A stretch of DNA of 64,000 nt from Anaeramoeba flamelloides (taxonomy: Eukaryota > Metamonada > Anaeramoebidae): contig JANTQA010000036.1 of the NCBI GenBank assembly GCA_027625915.1, positions 5,229,001 to 5,293,000 of the forward strand. The letters run 5' to 3'. A program made the translations under genes and the position numbers. The notes beneath the pieces are model-generated. The model did not search any database. It worked only from the letters and a program-made list of their open reading frames with translations, and had not been told where the DNA came from. Within the stretch, counting starts at the first letter, position 1; every line of letters starts with the position of its first letter. Shown piece after piece: positions 1 through 12,063 of the stretch.

Positions 1-130
1 CCTGACATTTATTATATTTATATCTAAAACCAAAAATTGTTCTTATTTCCAAATCTTTTGATTTTTTGATTTTCTGATTTTCTTGTATCTTTGAAAATAA
101 AACCAAATAAAGAATTTAAATAATTTTAAG
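1..130 (+). other. intron sequence upstream of the first visible RapGAP exon
   Basis: T-rich, AT-rich sequence ending in an acceptor (ttttaag) directly before the exon at 131. I see no coding stretch here. The window therefore opens inside an intron, and the 5' part of the RapGAP gene lies outside it. Confidence 0.6.
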
Positions 131-3100
131 GTGGGGGTGATTTATGTGAAACCTAACCAAACAACAGAGAACGAATTTTTTCAAAATCGTAAGTGCCATT
201 ATTTTATTTGATATTTAATCTTTCATTTTGTTTTTTTATTTATTCTCTTATTGATACCTTGTATTTAATTTATGTTTCATTCGAATAGAAAATGGTAGTC
301 AAGAATTTAAAAAATTTTTAAAAATTTTGGGAGAAAAAATTAAATTAAAAAACTTTTATAAATATGCAGGTGGGTTAGATATTGAAAGTATATTTTTTGT
401 TTATTTTTTGATTTTTTTTTTTTTTTTCAATCAAACAAGCCCTAATTCTATATTTTTGACTTTTAACTTTTCTTTATTTTTCAAAAATTATTAAAGATGA
501 TTATGATGGAAAATATGCAATATATAACACTTATGAAAATTATGAATTTCTTTTTCATGTTTCAACTTTTTTACCATATGATAAAAAGGATAAACAACAG
601 GTTAGGAATTTTACTTTTTTTTTTCCTTTTCTTTTTTATTTTTCCTTTTCATTTTCATTTTCTTTTTTCTTTTCGCTTTCATTTGGTTCTATTTCATTTT
701 CATTTTATTTTTATTTTATTTTTTATTTTCCTTTTTATTTTTTTATTTCCATTTCCCTTTTTCTTTTCAAGTTCTTTTTCCTTTGACTTTTGCTTTTACT
801 GTAATTTTTCTTTATTAAAGATATTCTTGAAATTATCAAATAATTTATTGGTAAAGTGGTTTTCTTTGATTAATTTAATTTTTAAAAAACTAGGTTTTTA
901 TTGAACTTTTCAGAAAAAAATTTTTTTTATTGTAGGGTTGTTGATACTTGTTCATTTGATAAATAAAGGTTAATTTCATAATATCTAATACCATTAATAA
1001 ATAAATGCATTTTCATAATATTATTAATTAGTTAAAATAGTAGGAAGAAAAATTTTATATCTTGTATTACAACCAATAATAAAATAAAATAAAATAAAAA
1101 CATTTTTGTTTTTTATTCAAGAAATTATTTCAATTAATAATAATAATAAATTCTTTTTTTATAACTTTTCCTCAAACATTAAATAGATTTCAAGAAAAAG
1201 GCATATTGGTAATGACATTGTAGTAATAGCATTTTTAAATGGTGAAGTTCAATATGATCCACGTTGTTTTAATTCGCAGCAAAACCGTAAAATTTTTTAT
1301 TTTTTCTTGTTTTAATATATAAGATCAGATATTCTTGAAATAATCAATACCTCAGAAAAATTTTTGTAATAATTTGTGTTACAATTAATTACTTTTACTG
1401 ATAAATTGCAAAAATTAAAAGAATGTATTAAAACTTAAATTGGTTTAAAATCTAATGAAAAGAGTTCATATATACATTATTTGTTGTCCAAAAAAAAAAA
1501 AAAAAAAAAATCTACTTCTTCTTAATTATTATTTCTGGGTATAATGTGTACTTTACAATCTAGCTATCCTTATTTTATTTTTATTACATAAATTTATGCT
1601 TCAAATCATCGATTCCACAATTATTAATTTACGATAGTAATTTCAAACTGCTTTGGTTTAAAATTATTTCATTAAAGTTTATTTTTTTTAATTTATTGTG
1701 AAATATCAATCTATTTTTTTCATAGGAAAGACAATTGAGTTCCATAAAAAATGATCAATAGTTTTTATTGTTTCTTCATGTTTATGTTTAAATCATTAAA
1801 AGACAAAATTTTTTAATTTTTTTTTATTATTTTAGTAATAGGGAAATTTCTGGAAATAATTTTTTCTTGAGATAATAAACGAGATTTCAAAAATTTTGAC
1901 TCACTTTATAATGTTAATGGAAGCTGTTTTGAGGGTTTATAACAGTATTCTTAACAAAAAATTTTTTCACTTTTTGGATCATAATCATTTTTTCTAATTT
2001 CGCAAATTTTTCGTTTAGCTTTTTTTTTTGTTTTTCTTTTTCTTTTTCTTTTTCTTTTTTTTTTTTTTTTTTTTTTTTTTGAAAAATTTTTATTTTTTTT
2101 TTTTTTTTTTTTCATAAGATCCTGTGGAAAAACAAAAGATCTTCTAAAAATACCAATAATCAATAAGAAAATTGTGACTATGTAATGTCTTTAAAAATGA
2201 ATTTAATTATTAGTAAAAAAATCTTTTTGTACAACTTTTTTTCAGTGAAAGTTCAGTAAATAAAAATCCGTAATTCTCATTTCAAAAATTGTGACTCACT
2301 TTTTTTTAGTTTTTGGTTTTATTTTTTTTTTTAATTTTTAATATATCGGGTTATTATATATTTAGAATGACTTAAAAGTGAATTGCAAATCAGATTTAGT
2401 TATTAATTTTTATTGAATACTAAAGGATAAATTTATTTTTTTCAATTTATTATTTCAGACGAGTCACTCTTATTTGAAAAAGAGTTTAATATTATTAGAG
2501 TTTGACAGATTATTGCAAATTTCTAATTTTATTTTCACTAATTAAAAGAGATTTAATAAATTTGATTATTATTCTAGAAAATATCTTCCAAATTTAAATT
2601 TTTATTATTATCCAAAAAATCAGGATAATATCACCAATATTACATTATTTGTACATATTTTTTTATGTTTCATAAATTTTTAAGGGACTAGTCTTCTACG
2701 ACAACAAGGCAAAATTTTAAAATATGTTATTGGTGGTATTCTCTACTTACAAATTTTGTAGATCCCAAGTTTCAAAAAATTCTGATCGACTAAGAAAGCC
2801 ATAAAAGAAAATTAGTTTAGTGAGATCAATTTTTTTTTTCCTTTTTTTCTGAAAAAGAAAACTATAAAATTCTTTTTTTCCTTTCTCACATATATCTAGT
2901 TTTTATCCCGTTTATTGCAATTTTGATCATTATTATACTCTAAAATTTCTTTGTTACCAGTAATATTAATATAAAGATTTTTTTTCTTATTTGAGATAAA
3001 ACTTTTGGTTAACCAAAAAAATTGATATATTTAACGGATTAAAAAATAATTGTATTTTTTTAAGAAGATTAGTTATAATAATCAAAGTTTTAAAGTCATG

Positions 3101-4852
3101 TAAAAATTTTAATCAGAAATTTTGTTTTTGTATTAAGACAAAATTCGATTTTTCAAAATAAAATTTTCTTGATGATATTTTGGAATTAGTTAATTTTATC
3201 CTCAAAATTCAAAATCATTTTTTTTCTGCCAAAAATGAATCGAATTGTTATAAGGTTTCTTTTGAATAAGACCAAACAATTTGCTGAAAAAAATTTTTTT
3301 GTAATATTTTTTCATTTTTTAAGAATCAGAAAACAACTTTTTCAAAACCTTAAAGAAAAAACTTTTTTGCATAATAGATCTCAATTTAATTGATAAACTG
3401 TAGTTAATTTTCTACCAAATATTCATTTATTGAATCACCTATACCACAATTAGTTTATTTGGGTAAGATTTGAATTGAAATATAAATAAATAAAAAAGAA
3501 ACCAAATAAAAAATTTACTTTCGAAATCAATACTTTCCAACATAAAATGAAAAATATGTTTTCCCATTTTCAAGGATTAACTTAATTCTTAAACAAAATA
3601 ATAGGTTACTTTTTTTCGTTTTATATTGGAAACATGCAAATTTTGAATTTCAAAAAGGAGACTAAAATCAATAAATTGTTTAAATGAGGCTAACTCATCC
3701 ATTTCATAAGTCAAAACACAAATTACAAAAAAAAATATTTTTTAAGATCTTTACAAGATTTCATTTTATTTTCAAAAATGACTACTCCCTTAAAGTAATT
3801 TTTTTTAAGAATTAATTAAAACTAAAAATTTTTCTCAATTTATTACAACTTTTTTTTTTTGGTTATCATGAATTTTTCAATTATTATGGGTTTTTAATAT
3901 TATCAGAAATATTTTAAAATATAAATAAAAAACACAAATTGAAGATAATCTGCATTTTTGTGAATATATAAATTAATCAACAATTTGTTGATTTGTTATT
4001 GAAAATTCTAATATTTCAGATATTCCCTGAAATCTATTTAAGTAGTTGGCAAATATTCTTAATTTTTGAATTGGTTGATCTTGATGGATAACTTGCAAAA
4101 TTTTGGATCAATAAACCAAGATTGAAATAATCTAATTTAAAACATTTATTTATATCGATCTTTAGAATATATGTTTTATCATTTCCATTTTGATTATTGG
4201 GTTTTATTATTTAAATCAGTTTTAATCACATAAATTTTATAGTATGGGAATAATGTATGGATACACTGGGTAGTATTGTAGCTCATGTGAATTGTACTAC
4301 CTCTAATAATAAAAAAAACAAAAAAATTATAAGATAAAATATAAAATTTGAGAAAAATGTAAAAAAGTGAGAATAAAAATTTGAGAAAACAAATCCATAA
4401 TTTTATAAACTGATACAATAAAAAATAATTAAGAAATAATTGTTTTTTAAAAATTTTTTATTTGGTCACACTGATATTAAACATTATTTCTTTTGATTTT
4501 AACAATATTTAGATCTCAAAAAAAAATTTAGAATTACTTAATTTTTTTTTTTTTTTTTTATCACTTTTTATTAAAATAGATATTCATATATGTGTACAGC
4601 CACAGACAGAAGAAAAAAAATCAAAAAAAAATGTTTTATAAAGTTGAGATAGCAAGAAAAAATTATATTGATGAATTTAAACCATATCTCTCAAAGCTGC
4701 CTTTATTTTCTGAGGATGAAATCCTAAATTTCTTATTATTAAAAATTATTTCTGGTGAAAAAAGAGTTAAAACTTCTGGGCCTTATCAAAGAAGAATACA
4801 AGCCTTAAGGGAATCAAAACTTGAAATGATTTATGAAAGTTATAATGATTAA
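131..4852 (+). CDS. Rap/Ran-GAP domain protein (3' part of gene, five exons)
   Basis: GTPase-activating protein for Rap/Ral-type small GTPases, cytosolic signalling. Exons: 131-188 (VGVIYVKPNQ...), 289-387 (...FLKILGEKIKL...KYAGGLDIE), 497-600 (...YEFLFHVSTFLPYD...), 1187-1286 (ISRKRHIGNDIVVIAF...) and 4580-4852 (...ILNFLLLKIISGEK..., stop). The first four exons join in phase (1, 1, 0) with GT/AG borders and follow the Rap1GAP catalytic domain in order, including HIGND, which carries the catalytic Asn thumb. The last exon matches the end of the domain (FLL.K.INAE in Rap1GAP). Odd point: entering exon 5 in the phase left by exon 4 gives HIHICVQPQ, matching the family's HVFIIV stretch, but the frame must then shift inside an A9 run near 4623-4631 to reach FYKVEIARK. 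This is either a homopolymer error or a real lesion. The 3.3-kb last intron carries a TTAA transposon. The N-terminus is missing from the window. Family call secure; intactness uncertain. Confidence 0.9.
2684..3789. mobile_element. TTAA-target non-autonomous DNA transposon, copy 1 (about 1.1 kb)
   Basis: Flanked by TTAA on both sides (2680-2683 and 3790-3793). Ends are GGGACTAGTC and, read inverted, GGGAGTAGTC. Interior is AT-rich with no transposase reading frame. A diverged sister copy lies at 20657-23539. Sits in the last intron of the RapGAP gene. TTAA target use is typical of the piggyBac superfamily; assignment to it is inference. Confidence 0.75.
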
Positions 4853-5040
4853 TGCTTTATTTTATTTTTATTTTTCCTTAATTCTGTGTTTCAAAAAAAA
4901 AAAAAAAATCAAATTTGAATAAATCCAAATGAAATTTTTTTTTTTTGTTTTTTTGTTTTCTGAAAAAAAAAAATAATTTAATATTATTATTTTATAGAAG
5001 AAATATAAATTTTACTCTAAATATTCTTTTATTTTAATTT
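4853..5040. other. 3' flank of the RapGAP gene
   Basis: T- and A-run-rich spacer directly after the RapGAP stop. No gene or clear polyadenylation signal could be singled out among the many AT-rich hexamers. Confidence 0.4.
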
Positions 5041-7660
5041 ATACAAAGAAATTATTAAAGACGAAAACCATAGGTTTCAGGTTTGTAATGGGGAAAACAT
5101 ATCCAAAATATATTTATGGTAAAAAAACAAACAAAAAATATAGACCAGAAAAAATGTTAAAAAAAAAAAATCAACAACAGTAAGTTTAGGTGGGTTTATT
5201 TAAAGAAATTTAGTAGGTATAGAAAATCAATAATGTTACCACTTAATTAATAACTCACAAAACGATAATTGTTTTTATTAATTTTTTAAAACTTTTAAAA
5301 TCATATTAGACTCATCAATATTTTTTTCTTAATGTCCAATAAAGAAGCTTTAGAAAATTTCTAAAAATATCATTTCTAATTTGGTTTGTGTAGATACTTT
5401 AGGTTTTTCATCAAATAATTTGACAAATATTTGAGAGCTTGAAAACAAAATTTCATTTATTAATAGGAAAATAGCTGTAGTTTATAAGTCCCAACGTGAA
5501 TTTTTATTGTGGGTGTGTGTTTAAAATGAATTCTTGAGGTGCACAAACGTCGTCCTTTCTTTTTGGTTTAGGTTCTGACAATCCTTTATCTCAAGACAAA
5601 AATTCATTATTTTTGTAAAAAAAGTCGTTTTTTAGTTTTTATTTTTTGCGGTATTGTTAAAACCTCCTTAAAACAGAGTAGATATTAAGTGGTTATTAAT
5701 TTTACAAATTAATTAGAATAACAGTACTCTCCACCAACTGATCTAAAAAACTAATGGGATAAATATATTTTTATGACTATTACGAAAGTTCTTGATAAGT
5801 TTGGTTCGAAAAAAAGAAAAAAAAAACAAAAAAAAAACGGATTTTTCAACAAAAAATAATTTATTTTAATCTTCAAATAAAAAATCATAAGAACTTTATC
5901 CAAAAAGAATGGTGAATTTTGTAGCGAATCTGAATAATTCGAATGGAATATACTTCTTTACTCAGTATATTTTTACATTTTAGTCTTCATTTGAGAATTT
6001 CTTGGTTTAATATCAAAACCTAAAGTTATCACACAAGGTTTTTTGATCCTTTTCTTTTATTTTTTAATGTCTCATGTGTTCAAGTAAAAAAAAACCACAA
6101 TTTTTCATTTGAATAATTTTTATCTTTTGTCATGTTATTTTGACACGATTACTTTGCAATTAACTTTTCAAAATAATGTACCTTCTCTTCTTTTCTTTTT
6201 GAATACTTACTTTGATTATTATTTTTTTAATAAAGAACCAAAAAAAACTTTTTTTTTTAAAACTCTAAAGAATTTTGCACGAAGAAGGAAAAAAAATTCA
6301 GCTCTTACGAAATTTTATTGAAAAAATTTGATTATTAAATTATATCAGGTTTACTTTTGAAATTATTGAGAAAAAATACATTTTTATTCAGTCGAAAACA
6401 TTTTTAACAAGAGAAAAACTGATGATAAAATTTGAGTCAGTTTTTTAATAGAGACACTTTATTTTCTTTTATTGAGTTGATAATTTATTTCTAAACTTGA
6501 AAAAAAGAAAAAAAGATCAAAAAATCTCTTTTCAATTTCAATCTTTACATGTATTGTCTGAGAATTGTTATCTTCAATCAAAATATTTTTTGAAATGGTC
6601 CAACTAAGTGTCTCATTGGAGAAAAGGATAACTGAGGAATCTCAATTTCTTTGAGCAAAAATTTGGTATTTTCAAAAAAAGTTTAACCGAAATTGATTTT
6701 TAAATTTTTTCGCATTATAAATCATTTAACCTTTTACAAATAAATAGAATAAAAAATATTGATCCTTTTAGAATTCTGTGAATTGACCAATTTGAATTAT
6801 TGGAGTCGTCCTGTATTGATCTCTTTTATGTCGGATTTTTTAATTCAAAATTTTTATTCTTATTTATTTTTCAGTTTCAAAATGTTAACATTGTTTTAAA
6901 ATTAATAATATTTAATCACTTAGAAAAAGAAAAGATCAACAACCTTCATTTATTCTTCCAGTTATTACAAATTAAAACTGTTCCTGATCAGATAAGAAAA
7001 AGAAGATCAAGATTTTTTGGAAACTAATTCTGATCTATTATTTTTTTTTTGAGAAAATCAAAATTATGTGATTCCAAATTTCCTAATTAGACAAATTAAA
7101 TTGTAGTCAAAATATTCCAAAAAAATTTTCTCAAAATTGAAATGTTGTAGAGAGATTTTTTTCTCAAATTTCTTCTCATTTTTCTTGATAATTAAAAAAA
7201 GAGTTTCTGAAAAAAAGTGAAAGAAATGATGATTATTTGCCAATAATTGAATCTTTATTTCAAGATCTTACAGGTGTTTGAATTCTAAATGGGAGTAAAT
7301 TTTGATTGATTTAATTTTTCTTCTCGTAATTTGAAATTTTCTTCATTTAGTTTTCTCTTCTTTCCCAAGAGAGATCATGTTTTAGAAAAAATTGTCCAAC
7401 AAATAAATCGAGTTCTTAACTTAGAAACTATAACGAGTCTCTTTTGAAAAGTATTTTAACGCTTAAAAGTAAAGTTGTAAAAAAAAATTCTCAAATTAAG
7501 AATGGAAAAAGTTTTTTTTTGAATTTTTAAACTTTTGCAAATATTTGGTGAAGAAATTCAGAGTAAAATTCCAAAAAAATTAGAATTGGAATCGACAAGA
7601 AATTTGGCTAAAGACCTTTTCTATAACATTCTTTCAAAGTTACAATTTTAATTTTGTAAA
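5041..7660 (+). pseudogene. decayed protein-coding region, identity unknown
   Basis: Several short + strand stretches read like real protein, with higher GC and balanced residue use, but are separated by stops and frame changes. Examples: about 5063-5120 (DENHRFQVCNGENISKIYLW), about 5466-5520 (KIAVVYKSQREFLLWV), an ATG at about 5774 (MTITKVLDKFGSKKRKKK), about 6598 (MVQLSVSLEKRITEESQFL), about 6965-7025 (KTVPDQIRKRRSRFFGN), about 7205-7270 (SERNDDYLPIIESLFQDLTG), about 7352-7447 (RDHVLEKIVQQINRVLNLE) and about 7549-7650 (FGEEIQSKIPKKLELESTRN). Some have plausible acceptor or donor sites; others end in stops. I do not recognise the family. It may be one or two old genes in decay, or a highly split gene whose exons I cannot join. 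It is convergent with the minus-strand gene that follows. Confidence 0.4.
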
Positions 7661-7827
7661 GAAATGAATTCTTGTTTAAAATAAAAAAGGAAAAAATAAA
7701 TATTTTGTATGGAAAATGTTCAACTGAAATAATTTCTTGGGTGTCTTTATTCAAATTTTTTGACAAATAGAAAAGAAAAACAGAAAAATAACAAAATTCT
7801 CCAAAAAGTTGAAAAAAAATCAATTAG

Positions 7828-8754
7828 TTAATTCTTTTTGGAATAAAGAGTTTTTTTCTTCAGCAGATCATATTGCTGTGGATTGACTCTCCTTCTTTTG
7901 TAGTGTTGTGAAACTTCGCATAAAATTTGTAAGGGTGTTTTTCTGGTTTGTTGGTTAGTGTTGCGATATGTTTGGAGCTTATTCGGATTATTGTTTGTTG
8001 CCAGATAGCTCCTTTTTTGTTGAGTGAAGTCAATTAAAAAAGTTTCTTCTTCTCGTTGGTAATAGTTTTTTTGTTTTTGATTGGTTAGTTGTTGTAGTAT
8101 TTGTTGTTTTTCCTTTTCTTTTTCCTTTTCTTTTTCCTTTTCTTTTTCTTTTTCTTTTTCCTTTTCTTTTTCTTTTTCTTTTTCTTTTTGTGGTAGTTTT
8201 TTCTCATCTTTTTGTTTTTTGTTTTCCTTTGTTACTAATTGTGTAGTGTGGTAATTTTTCTCAAGCTTTTCCACCGTTTTCTCTTTTTTCTTCAAATTGG
8301 TTTGGGTTTTGGTTTTGGTTTTGGTTTTGGTTTTGTTCTTTTTTGGATCATTTTTCGAATTACTCCCAAAAATTAAATACTTTCGGGAATAGGGAGAAAT
8401 GTTCAATAATGAAAACTTCCTCGCAAAAAAGCCTGAGATTCCTCTTTCAAGTGATCGTCTAGAAACACCTGTATGTACAGAAATCTTGTCAAGGATGTTC
8501 CTATCAATCTTAATTTCTCGAGGAGTTGGAACATTTTTCAGGTTGTTCAACTGTTTTTTAATTGAAGGTTCGAGCAAGGCTTGAAATTTCTTTTTCTGAT
8601 CTTTTATCAAGTTCTCAAGTAGTAACCCAGAAATGGAAAAAGGGTACAACTGAAGCCACAGGATTAACCTTGCTTGCATAGAGCGCTCAGTTTGTAATTT
8701 TGTGATTATTTTCTTTTCGATCTTGTTAACTTGACAATTTTGTAGTTTTTCCAT
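7828..8754 (-). CDS. unrecognised Lys-rich protein, 308 residues
   Basis: Intact frame from ATG 8754 (in-frame TAA a few codons upstream, so this is the first start) to a stop at 7828. Residues 1-125 have balanced composition and look globular (ARLILWLQLYPFSISGLL, then TPREIKIDRNILDKISVHTG and SRRSLERGISGFFARKFSLL). Residues 141-150 are a KT dipeptide repeat, 190-216 a KE dipeptide repeat, and the tail is Gln/Asn/Arg-rich (QILCEVSQHYKRRRVNPQQY). The basic tail and charged repeats suggest a nucleic-acid-binding or nuclear protein, but no domain is recognised. The composition of the N-terminal part and the intact frame argue that it is real. Confidence 0.6.
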   Translation of the reverse strand: MEKLQNCQVNKIEKKIITKLQTERSMQARLILWLQLYPFSISGLLLENLIKDQKKKFQALLEPSIKKQLNNLKNVPTPREIKIDRNILDKISVHTGVSRRSLERGISGFFARKFSLLNISPYSRKYLIFGSNSKNDPKKNKTKTKTKTKTQTNLKKKEKTVEKLEKNYHTTQLVTKENKKQKDEKKLPQKEKEKEKEKEKEKEKEKEKEKEKEKEKQQILQQLTNQKQKNYYQREEETFLIDFTQQKRSYLATNNNPNKLQTYRNTNQQTRKTPLQILCEVSQHYKRRRVNPQQYDLLKKKTLYSKKN

Positions 8755-8929
8755 TCGAAAAATTTAAATTGAGAAAAGTTTAAAAAATGTATTCAGTTGT
8801 TTTTTTTTCCTTTCTCATTTACTGATTTTTCGAAATTTTTTTCAAGAAAGAGTAATTTGAATTTTCTTTTTTTGGCTAAAGTAACTCTGGTTTTTAAAAA
8901 AACTGTTTAATAATCAAATATAAAATTTG

Positions 8930-9248
8930 TCAACTCTTATAAATATTTTTTGGAAACATTAGGGGATTAAGTTTGTACTCTTGATTTTCTCCTTTGTTGC
9001 TCGTGCTTTCATTTTTCTTTGGAACATTTTCTGAAAAGCGGAAAGCTATTTCCAAATATAATTTCTTGAATAATTGCCTATCCAGCAATTTGTGGATTTT
9101 GGAAATTTCAGAGATATGTTCAGAGATTTTACCCCAAAGCAATTCTTGGTAATCGGTCGAAAATAATATTTTAATCAGTATTTCAGTCTTGTTTTTATAC
9201 AAAAAGTGTGAAATTAATAAAAAAGATAGGACATTGTTTAACTTCGCT
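8930..9248 (-). CDS. hypothetical exon, C-terminal part of an unrecognised protein
   Basis: On the minus strand a pyrimidine-rich acceptor (cttttttag) precedes an open stretch that starts AKLNNVLSFLLISHF, continues through DYQELLWGKISEHISEISK and KLLDRQLFKKLYLEIAFRF, and ends NPLMFPKNIYKS followed by TGA at 8930. Composition is protein-like rather than the Phe/Lys pattern of random AT-rich frames. No ATG exists in the open frame, so it is read as a last exon; upstream exons were not found. It lies just upstream of the 308-residue gene on the same strand and could belong to it by alternative splicing or be a neighbour. No family recognised. Confidence 0.4.
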
Positions 9249-10450
9249 CTAAAAAAGTTTTTTGATTTAAAGTTCAAAAAAGTTAATTAATAGTGTTTTT
9301 TTGTTTTTATTAAGTTGAGGTAACTTTGGGATGAGCAAAGCCTCATCAACAAACAATTTTGTCATTTGAACTCAAGTTTAAAAAACAGTTAAGGAATAAT
9401 TTCCACTTTCAATATTTATTTTTAACTGTAATGTTACTACTTTTGTTTTTGAATTGAACTTTTTTATCATGCAGATACTATTGTGTTAAAAAAAAATTTA
9501 AATTTGCAATTTCGAAATCGATCATAATCGTCAAATTTTGGTTTTGATACCATAAACGGTGTTTGAAAATCACTGAATTGAAAACTGTTGATTGAATTTG
9601 AAAATTATTTTATACAGGTTTAAATTTTTATTACATAATTTTACAGACTGTAAAGGTTTGCAATTCCTTAAATCTGAAAAAAGATGATCTTTTATTAGGT
9701 GTGGGGACTTGTTATTTTGATTCTTAACTGATTGATCTTAGACAAAGTATTCCTATGTAACGTGATTAATAATTGCAAAAATGGCAATTTATGAAATTTT
9801 TTTTTCCAGAAATTGGAATTGAATCTTTGAAGATTTAAATCTTGGAAGGTGTTTAATCAAGTAAAAAAATGTTGACTATTGAGTTAATGATTGAAATTTT
9901 CATTTGGCTTTTACTCAATTAACGCTTGTAAAAAAAAATTAATAACTTTTTAAAAAGCTCCAAATAAAACCAAACTGAGGAAAAAAGTTCAATTGGTAAT
10001 ATACAATAGCACGATTTTTTCCTCAAATACCTACCCCTGTATTCGGTTTACTCTTTTGAATTTGTAATTCAAGAAAAAAAAAATGATATTTCACTTTTGT
10101 AAACCACTATTAAAAGTTGTCTGAAGTTGAAGGTAGATCAGTTAAGCACCAAATTATAAATTACCCACACCTAAAAAAAGATAATTTTTTATCTTTCTAT
10201 AGGGATTATAATGCTTAAATCTCAAATGGTAGTATTTTTTTTTTCTGAGATTTCCATTTTTTTTTCAGGTCTATTATTTTCAAATTAAAAAAAGTAAATT
10301 TTTTAGTTCACCTTCCGAAATATTTTTCCAGTTTTTCGGTTGATAGAAAACCCAAAGAGCTTTACAGCATCGTTTAGAAACGGACTTTTTTGAAAACAAA
10401 TTAAACTTCCTAAGTTAACTCTAAGAAAAAATTTTTACTTTGTTAATTTG

Positions 10451-10591
10451 ATGGGGAACATTTTAGGACTATCTGAATTTTATGCTCTGCGAGAATTGAA
10501 ATACAAAGCAGTAAATAGGTTAAGAACTTTAGAATATAGTGAATTGAGGGAAAGTCTAATATTGTCAATTTTTAGCAATTTAAGATTTTGA
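10451..10591 (+). CDS. short coding relic or exon, BTB-end-like
   Basis: ATG-started frame of 46 residues: MGNILGLSEFYALRELKYKA, then VNRLRTLEYSELRESLILSI, then FSNLRF and a stop. The pattern (Leu...Ala/Ser..Tyr....Leu) resembles the last helices of a BTB/POZ domain, which are typically LL..A..Y....L. It is too short to be a whole domain and no partner exon was found, so it is a fragment, an exon or chance. It lies in the 1.4 kb present only in the first duplicated unit, which suggests it was brought in by an insertion. Confidence 0.3.
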   Translation: MGNILGLSEFYALRELKYKAVNRLRTLEYSELRESLILSIFSNLRF

Positions 10592-10667
10592 CTAAAATCA
10601 TTTATTGATCCAAAAACTTTTCAAAAAATCCCAACAAAGCAAGGCAAAAATAAAAAGCTAATTTTTT

Positions 10668-10774
10668 TGATATTGGGAAAATGTAACTCCACTTTCTTTT
10701 CAAATGGGTGGCTACACTCGCCACCAACTCTAACACACTTCAATATAAAATGGAGTGACATTTTCCCAATATCA
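10668..10774. repeat. short inverted-repeat element (hairpin, 107 bp)
   Basis: Ends TGATATTGGGAAAATGTAAC and, read inverted, TGATATTGGGAAAATGTCAC, a near-perfect terminal inverted repeat of about 25 bp around a GC-richer loop. Looks like a tiny foldback or MITE. No second copy was seen in the window. Confidence 0.5.
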
Positions 10775-11617
10775 TTTTGGAAGTCGAAAATTTTGAGTAA
10801 AAAATTTTGATTTGGAAAGTAAATTTTTTTGGCCTTCCTCAAAAAAACCTAAATTTTACATTTTAACAAGATCTATTAACTCAACATTCTTTTGAGTTTA
10901 TAATTCGTGTTGTGGGTATAAAAGTAATAGCCACTGGGAATAAAATTCGAATAATCCTTGATTAATATTACTCATTAAGGAAATTGAAATAAAAATTTAA
11001 CTTTTATTAATTGAAAAATAACAGTATTGATAAGGGTTTATAGGATTTATTGAATATAAATTTAAGTTAAGGACTATTTTTCGAGTTTAAAATGGTGAAA
11101 TAATAAATACAAAGAACACTTATAAGAGTTTTATAATCTCAGTTGAATACCTACACTGAGAATTTTTTTGAGAAAAAATGAAAAATTTTCACAGGTTTGT
11201 CATTTTTTACAATTTTTAACTTGAGAGATCATGCCAAAATTTGATTTTAATATTTTAGAATTTCCATTTAAACTTGATGAACCTATGGTAATCCCTCAGG
11301 CATTTCTACATATTTTTTAGATTTGATTTTATAACTTTTAAATGTTGTCTAATTTAGGCTTGTACTTGAAAATCCCCAAAAATGTTTTTTTCCAATTATT
11401 TTTTTTTATTATTTTCAACTTCCTTTTCATTGAAGAAGATTGAAAAAAAGTATATGTGAAAAGGTAAATATAACAAAATATGTTTTTTTTTTTTTTTTTT
11501 GTCCAATTTCTTCATAATGAAAATTCTTTTTGAGAAGTGAAAGTGAAATATCACAAAAACAAAACACCCTCAAGGATGGGAATGTAGTACTTATGAGAAG
11601 GGTAAATCTTAAATACT

Positions 11618-11730
11618 CCCCCCCAAAAAAAAAAAAAAAAAAAAAAAAAATAAAAAAAAAAAAGTAAAAAAAATAAAAAAAAAAAAAATAAAATAAAAAT
11701 AAAATAATAAAATAATAATAATAATAATAC
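11618..11730. repeat. C-run, poly-A and (AAT)n low-complexity tract
   Basis: A run of C is followed by about 100 bp of A-runs grading into AAAT and AAT repeats. It may be the tail of an old retroposon, but no body was recognised. Confidence 0.6.
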
Positions 11731-12063
11731 TAGAGTGCTGGTTTTAAAGAAATCAATTCAACTTGATAAATAAACCTCATTTATCAATTACAGAGAAATA
11801 ATTTATCATTTTTAAAGGAATTCTTTTTTTGTAATTAAATTTTGAGTAAAAAGATCTACATCATGTTCTTTGTTTGGAATTCGTGAAATGTTAAACAAAA
11901 GGAAAAAATTTGCTAAAACATTTTTTATTTATGAAATCTCACTTTTGGTAATTTCTGATATTTTAAAATTAAAAAAGTTCATTTTAAATTTAATTTATAT
12001 TAAAAATATCAGAAAAATAAATCAAATATTAAATTCTTTAATATCCAGAAAAAACTGAATATT

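Noticed and set aside
497-904. 135-residue open frame with a Phe-rich tail
   Set aside because: Overlaps RapGAP exon 3 in another frame and runs into the T-rich intron; the spliced frame matches RapGAP instead.
4592-4852. Separate 86-residue gene
   Set aside because: It is the last RapGAP exon; its frame continues upstream to the acceptor at 4579 and has no ATG at 4592.
10621-10842. 73-residue minus-strand frame
   Set aside because: Runs straight across a 107-bp hairpin element; composition follows the repeat, not a protein.
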